From NCBI RefSeq assembly GCF_030161435.1, contig NZ_BSSV01000002.1, forward strand, positions 451,838 through 515,837: a stretch of DNA of 64,000 nt, in the 5' to 3' direction. The DNA comes from Thalassotalea loyana (GTDB taxonomy: Bacteria; Pseudomonadota; Gammaproteobacteria; Enterobacterales; Alteromonadaceae). Below, piece by piece: positions 17,048 to 26,804 of this stretch (positions are counted from its first letter, which is position 1; each line of letters starts with the position of its first letter). Below the pieces are notes generated by a model, which was given only the letters and a program-made list of their open reading frames with translations, had not been told where the DNA came from and did no database searches. Made by a program: the position numbers and the translations under genes.

Positions 17048-18001
17048 ATGCACGCTGTATTTTTAGATAGTCAAACCTTTCACTCTAGTATCAAATTCAC
17101 GGTAATTGAAAACGTTGTAGACTCGTTAACTTGCTTCCCATTAACTCATCCAAATCAAATAGTAGAGAGAGCGAAAAACGCCGATATTATTATCACGAAT
17201 AAAGTGGTCTTAACGGCGAGTATTCTCGATCAGCTACCTAAATTAACACTCATTTGTATTAGTGCAACAGGTACTAACAACGTTGACTTAGTCGCGGCAA
17301 GAGCAAGAGGTATCACAGTAACAAATGTGAGTGGATATGCAGACCAAGCAGTTAGTCAGTACGTACTATCTCAAATATTAAATTACTTCAGTAACATCAC
17401 GTCTCACAACCAAGTAACAACAAATAATACATGGCAAGAGAGCCCTACTTTCTGTGTTCATGGAAAAGGCATGACTGAACTTCAGGGTAAAACCTTAGGT
17501 ATTTTAGGCTATGGCAGTCTTGGAAAAGCTGTCGGACAACTGGCAACTGCCTTTGGTATGAAACTGTTAGTTTCCGAACGACCAGAGTCGATAACCACTA
17601 GGGAAGGTAGAGTTAGCTTCGAGCGCATGTTGTCGGAATCTGATATCGTGACATTACATTGCCCTCAAACACCAGAAACAACAAACCTAATAAATCAGTC
17701 TGCTCTAGAAAAAATGCAAGCGCATGCGTTATTAATTAATACGGCGCGCGGTGGCATTGTCGATAGTCAGGCCTTAGCAAATGCCCTTAAAAAAAGAGCT
17801 ATCGCCCATGCGATTCTCGATGTCTTAGAACAAGAACCGCCGCCAAGAGACCACCCTTTACTGGATTCACACATTACAAATGTCACCATAACGGCTCACA
17901 TTGCTTGGGCAAGCTTTGAGGCGCAAGAAAGATTACTTACGCTGCTAGCAAAAAACATTGTTGATTTTAGCAACGATATACCAACGAATATCGTCAACTA
18001 A
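17048..18001 (+). CDS. D-2-hydroxyacid dehydrogenase
   Basis: 317 residues. The NAD-binding domain shows GILGYGSLGKAVGQLA (Rossmann GxGxxG), 'LHCPQTPETTNLI', and the catalytic Arg in NTARGGIVD, Glu in LEQEPPP and His in TAHIAWAS. The last is the pattern of the glycerate dehydrogenase/hydroxypyruvate reductase branch (often HprA). It reduces 2-keto acids or oxidises D-2-hydroxy acids. The start 'MHAVFLDSQTF' is typical of the group, although no good ribosome site is seen. Confidence 0.88.
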   Translation: MHAVFLDSQTFHSSIKFTVIENVVDSLTCFPLTHPNQIVERAKNADIIITNKVVLTASILDQLPKLTLICISATGTNNVDLVAARARGITVTNVSGYADQAVSQYVLSQILNYFSNITSHNQVTTNNTWQESPTFCVHGKGMTELQGKTLGILGYGSLGKAVGQLATAFGMKLLVSERPESITTREGRVSFERMLSESDIVTLHCPQTPETTNLINQSALEKMQAHALLINTARGGIVDSQALANALKKRAIAHAILDVLEQEPPPRDHPLLDSHITNVTITAHIAWASFEAQERLLTLLAKNIVDFSNDIPTNIVN

Positions 18002-18129
18002 AACAGTAACCCATTGAATTTAAAGGATTGTCATCTTGTGTCGGCAAACTGTCGTAGGAAAAACCTAGCCAACGAGTATCAAAAAAACAATATTGGTCTC
18101 GTTGTTTTCGATACCATTGAGGAAGAAAT

Positions 18130-18816
18130 TTGTACCTTTCTACAACTAAATTAAAATCACTGAGAAATGATAAAGGATGGTCTCAGGAAGTTTTGGCAAA
18201 AGCGAGTGGTTTATCTGTGCGTACCATTCAACGAATAGAAGCACATGGTAAAGCCTCCGCAGAATCAACATTAGCTATCGCTTCAGTTTTTAACCTCTCT
18301 CCTGATGCATTGAAAGCAACTTCTGATGAAATTGAAGTTAATTGGACGAGGACAATGATAATGAAAAATATATTTGCACTGCTCATGATATCTGGGGCTG
18401 TCGGTATGTTAATCATGCTAGGCGCTACGGCAAATTTTTATCTAGACGGAGCGTCGGGCATCTTTTTACTACTATTTGTATTTGCAGCAACCATTATATC
18501 TTTTGGTACGGATGGCTTGTTGAAATCAATCGTAGGGCTTAAATATCTATTTACCGAAGAAATGGTAGGTGGCACAAAAGCAAAACATCTGAGCGAGATC
18601 TACAAAAGCCAAGTTAGATTTCTATACGGCGGTGCCTTAATCGGCTTCATCATCGGCTCAATTGCAATTTTCGGTAACATTGATACCTATGAAAATTTTA
18701 TATTCCTGCGGGCAACAGCAGTCAATTTAATTGTTTTATTCTACGCGGCAGTGCTCAGTGAAGGCATATATAGACCTTTGAGTATTAAACTGAGCACATG
18801 TGATATTAAGGAATAA
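18130..18816 (+). CDS. XRE-family regulator with membrane C-terminus
   Basis: 228 residues from a TTG with gaggaag seven bases upstream. Residues 1-60 are a helix-turn-helix of the XRE/Cro type ('LKSLRNDKGWSQEVLAKASG', 'SVRTIQRIEAHGKAS'). Residues 75-215 hold four hydrophobic helices. DNA-binding domains tied to a membrane part of this type occur in many marine gammaproteobacteria; what they sense is unknown. Confidence 0.8.
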   Translation: MYLSTTKLKSLRNDKGWSQEVLAKASGLSVRTIQRIEAHGKASAESTLAIASVFNLSPDALKATSDEIEVNWTRTMIMKNIFALLMISGAVGMLIMLGATANFYLDGASGIFLLLFVFAATIISFGTDGLLKSIVGLKYLFTEEMVGGTKAKHLSEIYKSQVRFLYGGALIGFIIGSIAIFGNIDTYENFIFLRATAVNLIVLFYAAVLSEGIYRPLSIKLSTCDIKE

Positions 18817-18823
18817 CGATAAG

Positions 18824-18856
18824 ACAATCACCAATGACAAGTTCAATGGTGATTGT
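18824..18856. terminator. hairpin between convergent genes
   Basis: 10-base perfect arms (18824-18833 with 18847-18856) separated by 13 bases, between the XRE gene and the FAD oxidoreductase. No long T run, so termination is probable but not certain. Confidence 0.5.
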
Positions 18857-18859
18857 TTG

Positions 18860-20197
18860 CTATAAATAGGTATCCTTGAATTGCCCGTAATGGAAATAGC
18901 CCCACTGGCCGAGTCTTCTAAATGGTGCAAATGGAAACTTAGGTAAATGCTTTTGATAAAGCGGCAAATTAGGTACCGCTTGTTCCGCGACTTTTTGCGC
19001 TAATCGCTTTCCAGCTTGAACTGAAAATGAGACCCCTGCCCCACAATACCCCATAGAGTAAAACACGTTCTGGGTAGGGTTCTGATAGATATGAGGTAAG
19101 TCGTCTAACGCAACAGAAATCCAACCGGCCCACGCATATTGATAGTTAATATCCTTTAATGCTGGAAAGCTTGTTTTCAACACCGACAATAAACGATTTG
19201 CATAAAAGGGATCTTCAGCATCTTTCCCGCTAATAGCGCCTCGACCACCAAACAGTAAACGGTTATCTGGCAGTTTTCGATAGTAATACTTCAACGCTCT
19301 AGTATCCATAACAACATTTGAGCTTATCAAGTTACAAGCCTTTATTTGCTCATCTGATAAAGGCTCAGTCACAATGATTTGAGACAATACAGGTAACGTC
19401 CGCCCAGCAACAAATTGATGAAAACCTTTGGGCGTGTAACCATTGGTTGCTATCACCACTTTTCTTGCTCGTACAGTTGCCTGAGGTGTTCTTAGTACTT
19501 GAGCACCACCCTCCTCATGCCAACCCTCAACTGGTGTGCCTGTGTGTATGGTAACGCCAGCTTCGCGAGCGAGTCGCTGATACCCCCATGCAAGTTTTAA
19601 TGGATTCAGGCCAAAACCGTCTTGGTAACGAATGGCACCATAAGCATTTTGATCTGCCATATAGTGTTGATGTAATTCATCCTTGGATAGGATTTGAACA
19701 TCATAGCCAAACATCTGTTGTTGTAGTTTGGCTAATGCGACAAGCTCATCCATTTTATTGGCTTTGTGAGCAACTTTAATATATCCATTTGATTGTTGAT
19801 CACAGTCGATGCCGCGAGCAATTAGCTGATTAACGGTGTCAACGCCTTCCGTCATTTCGTTATATATTCCACGCATGACCTCTTCGCCCCACTGGGCCTG
19901 CATCTGCGAGAAGGACTTTCGTCCAGACGTTTTCAAGATAAAACCCGCGTTTCGCCCACTGCAGCCCCACGCCGTGCGATTTGCTTCAACGACTGTAGCG
20001 TTAATACCGTGCTCAGTTGCTAAATGAAGTGCTGTAGACAGTCCAGTGTAGCCTGCGCCAATAATACAAACATCAACATCAATGTCTTGGTTTAACATGC
20101 CATCATCTTCAGGTGCTTGACCTGAAATATCTGCCCAATAGCTATTTGGGTAAGGTTCATTGGTGCCTGGCGTTACATGGTGCAGAGGATCATACAT
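18860..20197 (-). CDS. FAD-dependent oxidoreductase (DAO family, PuuB-like)
   Basis: 445 residues. N-terminal 'SYWADISG' typical of gamma-glutamylputrescine oxidase-like enzymes, then the dinucleotide motif 'DVCIIGAGYTGLSTALHLA' and 'GCSGRNAGFI', where FAD is bound. 'RKLPDNRLLFGGRGAISG' and 'YSMGYCGAGVSFSVQAGKRL' finish the DAO fold. It would oxidise a secondary or primary amine or amino-acid derivative. No other putrescine genes are nearby, so the substrate is unknown. Confidence 0.87.
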   Translation of the reverse strand: MYDPLHHVTPGTNEPYPNSYWADISGQAPEDDGMLNQDIDVDVCIIGAGYTGLSTALHLATEHGINATVVEANRTAWGCSGRNAGFILKTSGRKSFSQMQAQWGEEVMRGIYNEMTEGVDTVNQLIARGIDCDQQSNGYIKVAHKANKMDELVALAKLQQQMFGYDVQILSKDELHQHYMADQNAYGAIRYQDGFGLNPLKLAWGYQRLAREAGVTIHTGTPVEGWHEEGGAQVLRTPQATVRARKVVIATNGYTPKGFHQFVAGRTLPVLSQIIVTEPLSDEQIKACNLISSNVVMDTRALKYYYRKLPDNRLLFGGRGAISGKDAEDPFYANRLLSVLKTSFPALKDINYQYAWAGWISVALDDLPHIYQNPTQNVFYSMGYCGAGVSFSVQAGKRLAQKVAEQAVPNLPLYQKHLPKFPFAPFRRLGQWGYFHYGQFKDTYL

Positions 20198-20283
20198 AAA
20201 GGGAACTACTAATTACTGAAATAAGCGGTAAATAATGGCAAACTATGCCACGTTTTTAATTAATACGCATCAAGGTTATTAAC

Positions 20284-20859
20284 GTGACAAATGAAAAAGT
20301 GATCACCTACCGGGAAATGTCAGAATCTGACTTCGAGCAAATCATTGCGCTTGGCAATCATGTTCATGGCGATGGGTATTTAAATCAAACCAACATTAGG
20401 GAGTGGTTCGCAAAAGGGTTGAAAAACGGGGTTAACTCCAGCTTCGTTGCGTACGATGAAAATAAATTAGTTGGTTTTCGAATTACCTACAGCGCCGGAA
20501 ATTGGACGCTTGATAAGTGGTCTACGCCGAGTAAGTGGCGTGTGGCAGAAGATGAGGTTAGCTATTTTAAATGTAATACTGTTGATGCCGATTACCGTGG
20601 CTTTGGTATTGGTTCTCGCTTATTAAAAGACTCTATGGGCGCATTAGTCGCACAAGGTGCAAAAGCTGGCGTAAGTCATTTATGGATACAAAGTCCCGGT
20701 AATAGCGCGGTAAAGTATTTTACAAAATGTGGCGGAGAATTAGTGCAAGAGCACCCAGACAAATGGCATGAGGACAGCAAAAATGGTTACGATTGTATTT
20801 TATGCGGTTTTGACTGCCATTGCAGCGCTGCGGAAATGATTATTTATTTTGACCAATAA
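20284..20859 (+). CDS. GNAT-family N-acetyltransferase
   Basis: 191 residues from a GTG. Single GNAT domain with the acetyl-CoA loop in 'VDADYRGFGIGSRLL' (R-G-F-G-I-G) and the Cys-rich C-terminus 'CILCGFDCHC', which might bind a metal. Substrate unknown. The Cys cluster is not a usual GNAT feature. Convergent with thrC across a strong terminator. Confidence 0.85.
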   Translation: MTNEKVITYREMSESDFEQIIALGNHVHGDGYLNQTNIREWFAKGLKNGVNSSFVAYDENKLVGFRITYSAGNWTLDKWSTPSKWRVAEDEVSYFKCNTVDADYRGFGIGSRLLKDSMGALVAQGAKAGVSHLWIQSPGNSAVKYFTKCGGELVQEHPDKWHEDSKNGYDCILCGFDCHCSAAEMIIYFDQ

Positions 20860-20888
20860 AAACAGAGTCGATAATCGACTCTGTTTTT
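20858..20888. terminator. bidirectional terminator (GNAT gene / thr operon)
   Basis: 14-base perfect stem (20858-20871 with 20875-20888) with taa loop, A run on the left, T run on the right. Ends both the GNAT gene and thrABC. Confidence 0.9.
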
Positions 20889-20908
20889 AAGATTAATGCG
20901 ACCAAGAA

Positions 20909-22186
20909 TTAAGCAAGTAAAAACTTTCTTAATTCTGCGAAGTCAGGAGCCATATCAATCGATAAGATTTGCTCACTTGCACAGTCAGCTAACTCCTTCG
21001 GTAGGGCCAACGGACAGCCTAAAATACTCTCAACAACTTCTTTAAACTTCGCTGGATGTGCTGTACCTAAAAATAAACCAACTTCGTCTTCTGAAAGTTC
21101 ATTCACCATGGCTTTATACGCAACACCACCATGTGGCTCGCTCAAATAACCAAGATTATTTAACGCGATAACCGCCGCTTGTGTTTGCTCTTCATCAATC
21201 ATTTTTGACGTCAAACTTGATTTATCAATTATCCCTTCTTGGAGCATGAATTCAATGCGTGGCCAGTTATTTGGGTTTGAAACATCCATAGCATTTGAAA
21301 TGGTCGCAACGGTGTCATTAGGTGCCCATTCACCTGTTTGTAAATAACGAGGCACTGTGTCATTGGCATTTGTTGCGGCAACAAAACGTTCAATTGGCAA
21401 GCCTAACGCTTTGGCCAACATGGCAGCAGTTAAATTACCAAAGTTACCACTTGGCACCGACAACACCACTTTCTTATCATTTTGCTGCGCTTTTAACTGA
21501 GCAAGCGCTTCAAAGTAGTAACAAATTTGAGCCAATAATCGACTGATATTAATCGAGTTAGCAGAGTTCAAGCCAATCGCTTTAGCCAGCTCTTTGTCGT
21601 CAAACGATTGTTTTACTAACGCTTGGCAATCATCAAATGAACCTTCAATTGCGATCGTGCGAATGTTGCCACCTAATGTTGTAAACATCTTTTCCTGTAA
21701 CAGGCTAATCTTGCCTTTAGGATAAAGGATCACGACCTCAATATTATCTAAGCCATGAAATGCATGAGCTACAGCTGCCCCCGTATCTCCCGATGTTGCA
21801 GTTAAAATAGTAATCTTTTCACCATCAGTAAAACGAGATAAACACTGCGCCATAAATCGCGCGCCAAAGTCTTTAAACGCGAGTGTAGGACCATGGTAAA
21901 GTTCTAAAGAGGCAACATTTTCAGTAACACTATTAACCTTAGCCGGAAAATTAAAAGCACTATCAATGACTTGCAACAACTCTTCTTTTGTTAAGTCACC
22001 TTCAACAAAAGGTGCAAGGACCTCAACACTGCGTTCAACTAAACCAAGCTCAAGTAACTCTTCGACATTATCAAATGCAGGTATGTGTTCAGGGAAGAAT
22101 AAACCTTGATTTCGGCCCAACCCCTGCTTTACCGCCTGTGAAAAACTCACCTGCTCTGTGTTATCTTTTAAATTATAATATTTCAA
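20909..22186 (-). CDS. thrC: threonine synthase
   Basis: 425 residues. PLP enzyme making threonine from O-phosphohomoserine. The PLP lysine is Lys105 in GPTLAFKDFGARF, 'TATSGDTGAAVAHAF' binds phosphate, and 'SVPSGNFGNLTAAMLAK' is the next conserved glycine-rich motif. The length is right for the E. coli-type enzyme. Last gene of thrABC, 10 bases after thrB. Confidence 0.96.
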   Translation of the reverse strand: MKYYNLKDNTEQVSFSQAVKQGLGRNQGLFFPEHIPAFDNVEELLELGLVERSVEVLAPFVEGDLTKEELLQVIDSAFNFPAKVNSVTENVASLELYHGPTLAFKDFGARFMAQCLSRFTDGEKITILTATSGDTGAAVAHAFHGLDNIEVVILYPKGKISLLQEKMFTTLGGNIRTIAIEGSFDDCQALVKQSFDDKELAKAIGLNSANSINISRLLAQICYYFEALAQLKAQQNDKKVVLSVPSGNFGNLTAAMLAKALGLPIERFVAATNANDTVPRYLQTGEWAPNDTVATISNAMDVSNPNNWPRIEFMLQEGIIDKSSLTSKMIDEEQTQAAVIALNNLGYLSEPHGGVAYKAMVNELSEDEVGLFLGTAHPAKFKEVVESILGCPLALPKELADCASEQILSIDMAPDFAELRKFLLA

Positions 22187-22196
22187 AATTTTTCCC

Positions 22197-23141
22197 TTAA
22201 TTCAGTACGCGAGCGCCATTAGTGTCTGCTTTACAGACATGGACAAAACCTAATGGAGTTTTCAAATAATTTTCTTTTAACCAACAAGCTAGCTCATTTG
22301 CTGTTTGCTCATTCTTACAAATACAAAACAGTGTCGGACCAGAGCCAGAAATACCAACCGCCAGGCCACCCTGTGCCATGAGGTAATCACGTGCTTGCTC
22401 AAATCCTGGTAATAAGTGTTTGCGATACGGTTCTGCGATGACATCGTCAAAAATAGCAAATGCTTGTTCTTCATCTTTGCGATAACACGCATCAACAAAG
22501 GATGCGAGAATTTGACCATATTCAATTGCCTGTGCTCGAGAGTAACTATCAGGCAACACTTCACGTGCAGCCTTCGTTGATACTTCAATACCTGGATACG
22601 CCATAATATAAAAGTGATCATCAAAACTAGGTAATGTTGTCGTTACTTTATTAGCTGTCGGTAACATTAACTGTAAACCGCCAAGGAAACATGGTGCGAC
22701 ATTGTCGTAATGCAAACTCCCACTGATTTGAGCTTCCATCTCTCCCATCATTTTCAATAATGTCTCATCATCAAATGGTTTATTGTAAAATACATTTAGC
22801 GCGACTAAAGCAGCAACGACAGAACAAGCGCTTGACCCAAGCCCACTGCCAACGGGCATTTTCTTATCTAACGTCAGGTGAACAGGCATTGGCTGGAATG
22901 CTCGTTTTTCCATGTAAGAATTAAATAAATTTAAGCAATGCCAAACAATATTTTGTTCGGGTTCTGCAGGTAACTTGCTGGCAAACTCACCGACAACGCT
23001 GAGCTTGTTTTCTGATGCACCTTCAATCGTAACAACATCCCCAAGCAGTGTGCCATCTACTGGTTGTACTGCTAAACCAAGTACATCAAAACCAATACTG
23101 ACATTACCAATAGATGCCGGAGCGAATACTTCAATTTTCAT
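22197..23141 (-). CDS. thrB: homoserine kinase
   Basis: 314 residues. GHMP kinase with 'VFAPASIGNVSIGFDVLG' at the N-terminus and the ATP loop 'PVGSGLGSSACSVVAAL'. The C-terminal 'GISGSGPTLFCI' is the third GHMP motif. Phosphorylates homoserine. Its ATG overlaps the thrA stop codon by one base, which indicates translational coupling. Confidence 0.96.
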   Translation of the reverse strand: MKIEVFAPASIGNVSIGFDVLGLAVQPVDGTLLGDVVTIEGASENKLSVVGEFASKLPAEPEQNIVWHCLNLFNSYMEKRAFQPMPVHLTLDKKMPVGSGLGSSACSVVAALVALNVFYNKPFDDETLLKMMGEMEAQISGSLHYDNVAPCFLGGLQLMLPTANKVTTTLPSFDDHFYIMAYPGIEVSTKAAREVLPDSYSRAQAIEYGQILASFVDACYRKDEEQAFAIFDDVIAEPYRKHLLPGFEQARDYLMAQGGLAVGISGSGPTLFCICKNEQTANELACWLKENYLKTPLGFVHVCKADTNGARVLN

Positions 23142-25603
23142 TAGTTAACTTGCTCCCAAGCTAGCGTTCTTAATAAATCACCAAACACACCTGCCGCCGT
23201 CACAGCAGCACCTGCGCCATAACCGCGTAAAACAAATGGGATTGGCTGATAATAACGACTGTGAATTGCTAAGGCATTTTCACCGTCTTTAATAGCATTA
23301 AGAGGATGCGCGCCATCAACAGCTTCAATCGTCACTTTACACTGACCATCGACAATATTTCCAATATAGCGCAATACCTTGCCTTGAGCTTTCGCTTCAG
23401 ACACTTTATTTGCATAGTATTCGTCGATACTCTCTAGGTTGGTCATGAACTCACTAATACTGCCTTGATCATCAAAGTGCTCAGGTAATACCGGTTCAAT
23501 ATCTATATCGCTAAGCTCCAGTTCCATGCCTGCTTCACGCGCCAAAATCAGTAATTTTCGTGCGACATCCATTCCACTTAAATCATCACGAGGATCGGGT
23601 TCGGTAAAGCCATTTTCTTTTGCTATCGCTGTTGCTTGCGAGATTGACATCCCTTCATCTAGCTTACCAAAGATATATGACAACGAACCGGATAAAATCC
23701 CCTGAAATTGATGTAATTCATCACCTGCACGAAATAGGTTTTGAAGCGTATCAATAACCGGTAAGCCAGCACCAACGGTTGTCTCATAAAGAAAGCGACG
23801 TTTAGTTTGCTGGGCTGCGTTTCTTAATGCCTGGTAATATTCCCATGAATCAGTATTAGCCTTTTTATTTGGTGTTACAACATGAAAGCCTTGCTCGAGG
23901 TATTCTACATAACTCATCGCTAAGTCTTCATTCGATGTACAATCCACTAATACAGGGTTGATTAAGTGATTTTTTCTCACGAAGTCTTTAACTTCATCAA
24001 CTTGAAGCGCGATTCTACTTTCTGATTGGTTTAAGAAATCCTGCCAATTAGACAAATCAATACCACCACTTTGGACACTCATGCCCTTAGAGTTCGCAAT
24101 ACCATAAACCGCCAGATCAATATTTTGAGCAGCCAAAGCTTTTTGCTGACGTGCTACTTGTTCTATCAACTCACTACCAACAACACCACAACCAACTAAG
24201 AATACATCTATTGATTGGTGGTGAGAGAAGAAGTTTTGGTGACAAACTTTTATGGCGTCTGTTGCTTTACGTTCTTCAACAACAACAGAGATACTGCGCT
24301 CGGAAGAGTCTTGCGCAATCGCGATGACATTCACACGAGCTTGAGCAAGAGAGCTAAATAGTTTTGCCGCTACGCCTTGCTGCTGTTGCATACCGTCACC
24401 AATAAGCGAAATGATAGACAGTTTGTTTTGAAGTTTTATCGGCTCTAACAAGCCATTAAATAATTCTAGTTCAAAGGCTTGATGCAAGCTTTTCTTCGCA
24501 CGTTTAGCGTCAGCGGTATGAACACAGAAACTAATACAGTACTCGCTTGATGATTGAGAAATCATCACAGTCGAAATATTGGCGTGACTCATCGCCTCAA
24601 AGACGCGACTAGCCATGCCAACCATGCCTTTCATGCCTGGGCCCGACACATTTATCATGGTTAAATCATCGAGATTTGAAATCGCTTTTACTGATTTTCC
24701 TTCCGACTTTTCATTGCCAATCAGTGTGCCTTTGTCCTCAGGGCAAGACGTATTTTTGATATAACACTTAATGTGGTGCTGAGCTAACGGGCCAATTGTT
24801 TTTGGATGCAATACCTTAGCACCAAAATAAGATAATTCCATCGCCTCTTGATAAGACAAGTAATCAAGAACAGTCGCAGAAGGAATCGCTCTAGGATCCG
24901 CGTTATATACGCCACTAACATCAGTCCAAATTTCACATACTTCAGCTTGAGCACAAACTGCTAAAACCGCCGCTGAATAATCTGAGCCGTTGCGACCAAG
25001 TGTTGTTAATTGACCGTCTATATTAGTGCCAATAAAGCCAGGCATTAAACCGATGCCTGATAGTTTGCTGTATTTCGATGCGTATTCAGCTTTACTTTTA
25101 GCAAGGTCTGCAATCGCGTTAAGAGACGTATTGTTGGTATACAAAAACTGAGCTGGCTCAATTACCTCAACAGCGCGCTTTTGCGCCGAAAGTAATTCTT
25201 CCAAGATTGAAACACTGACTCTTTCACCAAGGCTTATAATTCGAGCATTGATATGGTCAGGACAATAAGCCAATAAATGCGCACCTTCCAAATAGCGATC
25301 AAGCTGATTGACTAAGTCAGTGACATATTCACTCACTTTACTACCAACGAATCCGTCAACACTCAGACTTAATGCTTCTACGATAGTGTTCGATGCTTGT
25401 TGGAATTTGGTTAAACCATCATCAATTGCTTCTCTCGAGCCAATGTTGTCCGCTAGGTAAACCAAGTGATTGGTGATCCCTTGTGGCGCAGATACAACCA
25501 CAGCAATATCATCTTGCTGTGCCTTGTTTGTGATAATTTTGGCTACATCTAAAAAACGTTTGGCATTTGCCAAAGACGATCCACCAAATTTCAGCACTCG
25601 CAT
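23141..25603 (-). CDS. thrA: bifunctional aspartokinase I/homoserine dehydrogenase I
   Basis: 820 residues, the full length for ThrA. Aspartokinase domain (1-about 290, 'KFGGSSLANAKRF', 'TLGRNGSDYSAAVLA'), tandem ACT domains (about 310-455) for threonine inhibition, then homoserine dehydrogenase (about 460-820, 'VFLVGCGVVGSELIEQ', 'GILSGSLSYIFGKLDEG', 'DPRDDLSGMDVARKLLILA'). It catalyses the first and third steps from aspartate to threonine. Preceded by the thrL leader and its attenuator. Confidence 0.97.
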   Translation of the reverse strand: MRVLKFGGSSLANAKRFLDVAKIITNKAQQDDIAVVVSAPQGITNHLVYLADNIGSREAIDDGLTKFQQASNTIVEALSLSVDGFVGSKVSEYVTDLVNQLDRYLEGAHLLAYCPDHINARIISLGERVSVSILEELLSAQKRAVEVIEPAQFLYTNNTSLNAIADLAKSKAEYASKYSKLSGIGLMPGFIGTNIDGQLTTLGRNGSDYSAAVLAVCAQAEVCEIWTDVSGVYNADPRAIPSATVLDYLSYQEAMELSYFGAKVLHPKTIGPLAQHHIKCYIKNTSCPEDKGTLIGNEKSEGKSVKAISNLDDLTMINVSGPGMKGMVGMASRVFEAMSHANISTVMISQSSSEYCISFCVHTADAKRAKKSLHQAFELELFNGLLEPIKLQNKLSIISLIGDGMQQQQGVAAKLFSSLAQARVNVIAIAQDSSERSISVVVEERKATDAIKVCHQNFFSHHQSIDVFLVGCGVVGSELIEQVARQQKALAAQNIDLAVYGIANSKGMSVQSGGIDLSNWQDFLNQSESRIALQVDEVKDFVRKNHLINPVLVDCTSNEDLAMSYVEYLEQGFHVVTPNKKANTDSWEYYQALRNAAQQTKRRFLYETTVGAGLPVIDTLQNLFRAGDELHQFQGILSGSLSYIFGKLDEGMSISQATAIAKENGFTEPDPRDDLSGMDVARKLLILAREAGMELELSDIDIEPVLPEHFDDQGSISEFMTNLESIDEYYANKVSEAKAQGKVLRYIGNIVDGQCKVTIEAVDGAHPLNAIKDGENALAIHSRYYQPIPFVLRGYGAGAAVTAAGVFGDLLRTLAWEQVN

Positions 25604-25622
25604 TTTCTTCCCCTTCTAAAAC

Positions 25623-25654
25623 AAAAAAGCCCGTAACGTTAGGGGTCACAGGCT
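25623..25654 (-). terminator. thr operon attenuator
   Basis: On the minus strand, agcctgtgac pairs with gttacgggct (10 pairs, two G-U, 7-base loop) and is followed by six T, 20 bases before the thrA start. It follows the leader peptide gene in the order expected for transcription attenuation. Confidence 0.85.
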
Positions 25655-25681
25655 TCTATAAAAAATTATTTTTTTTACGCG

Positions 25682-25756
25682 TCAGCCAATGACCATCGTC
25701 CCAATAGAGAGGATGGTAATCGTGATTGTGGTAATTAGGCTATTTAATATACGCAT
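25682..25756 (-). CDS. thrL: thr operon leader peptide
   Basis: 24-codon frame from ATG (25756-25754) to TGA (25684-25682). The peptide begins MRILNSLITTITITILSI and has five Thr (residues 9, 10, 12, 14, 20) and seven Ile (3, 8, 11, 13, 15, 18, 23). Such Thr/Ile loading just before a terminator is the signature of thr attenuation, where charged tRNA-Thr and tRNA-Ile levels set read-through. No strong ribosome site is seen in front of it. Confidence 0.88.
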   Translation of the reverse strand: MRILNSLITTITITILSIGTMVIG

Positions 25757-25856
25757 AACTTTAAACTGCCTGAGAAAAACTCTAGAGTCAATACTTTAAT
25801 TCAAAAAAAAAGAAATAAGTTATTTACGTTTTAGATATGAAATTCGTGTTGAAAAT

Positions 25857-26804
25857 TTACACGCAAGCAATCATGTTTTGATATTGAGCAACTTGATTTC
25901 TCCCAGCGGCTTTTGCTTGATATAACGCTTGATCAGCTTTTGAAATTAAATCTTCGTAACGGTAGTCTTCTTCGCAAAGAATAGCGACGCCTATACTCGT
26001 TGTTACGTTAATTGGTGCCTGGTTATGAAGTAATGCGATATCTTCGATACGCTGTCTAATTTTTTCAGCCACATCCATCGCACCAACGATGCCAGTCTCG
26101 GGTAGAATAACTGCAAACTCTTCACCACCGTAACGACCAAAAGTGTCAGAAATTCTAATTAGCTCATCAATTGCTTTAGCGGTTTCAATAAGCACCATAT
26201 CACCACATTGATGGCCATATGTGTCATTTAATCGCTTAAAGTGGTCAAGATCGAACATAATGAGTGCAAGATCCGCATCATAACGACGAGCACGAGAGAA
26301 CTCCTGACCTAAGCACTCTTCCCAATGCTTTCTGTTAAAAACCTGAGTTAAACCATCAATACGATTTGCCATAGCCAAATCATCTAACGTTTTTCTCAAC
26401 ATGGTTTGGTAATGACAGACGTCAGTTACATCTTCAATTAAGATACAAATATGTGTCAACTGACCATTATCTTCTACTGGTGTGAAGGTAATATTTTGTG
26501 CCATGTAATGGCTGTCTGTAGTAATAGGCCTAGTATGCGGTAACTCAAATAGATGGTGCCTTTGCTCCCATGAGCAAAACGAAGGCGAATTAAGCTGCTT
26601 TACACCATTTAATTTTCGTTCAAACCAACGTTTTGGTAGCTCTGGAAAAATATCGTAGACAGATTTATCGCAAACCTCTTCGAACTTTTTATTGGCGTGA
26701 ATCGCCATAAAATTGTTCCAAAAGACAATGCGATATTCTAAATCCAAGACTAATATGCCTGAATTAAGCTGGTCCGTTACTTTTTCACAGAAACTAAACG
26801 TCAT
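25857..26804 (-). CDS. diguanylate cyclase with PAS domain
   Basis: 315 residues. PAS-like sensor (about 8-130: 'GILVLDLEYRIVFWNNFM'), then GGDEF domain with intact GGEEF in 'GRYGGEEFAVILPETG'. An inhibitory RxxD (RISD) lies five residues ahead. Converts two GTP to cyclic di-GMP. No transmembrane segment, so it is cytosolic. It begins at the last base of the CheC-like gene and closes a three-gene operon. Confidence 0.92.
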   Translation of the reverse strand: MTFSFCEKVTDQLNSGILVLDLEYRIVFWNNFMAIHANKKFEEVCDKSVYDIFPELPKRWFERKLNGVKQLNSPSFCSWEQRHHLFELPHTRPITTDSHYMAQNITFTPVEDNGQLTHICILIEDVTDVCHYQTMLRKTLDDLAMANRIDGLTQVFNRKHWEECLGQEFSRARRYDADLALIMFDLDHFKRLNDTYGHQCGDMVLIETAKAIDELIRISDTFGRYGGEEFAVILPETGIVGAMDVAEKIRQRIEDIALLHNQAPINVTTSIGVAILCEEDYRYEDLISKADQALYQAKAAGRNQVAQYQNMIACV

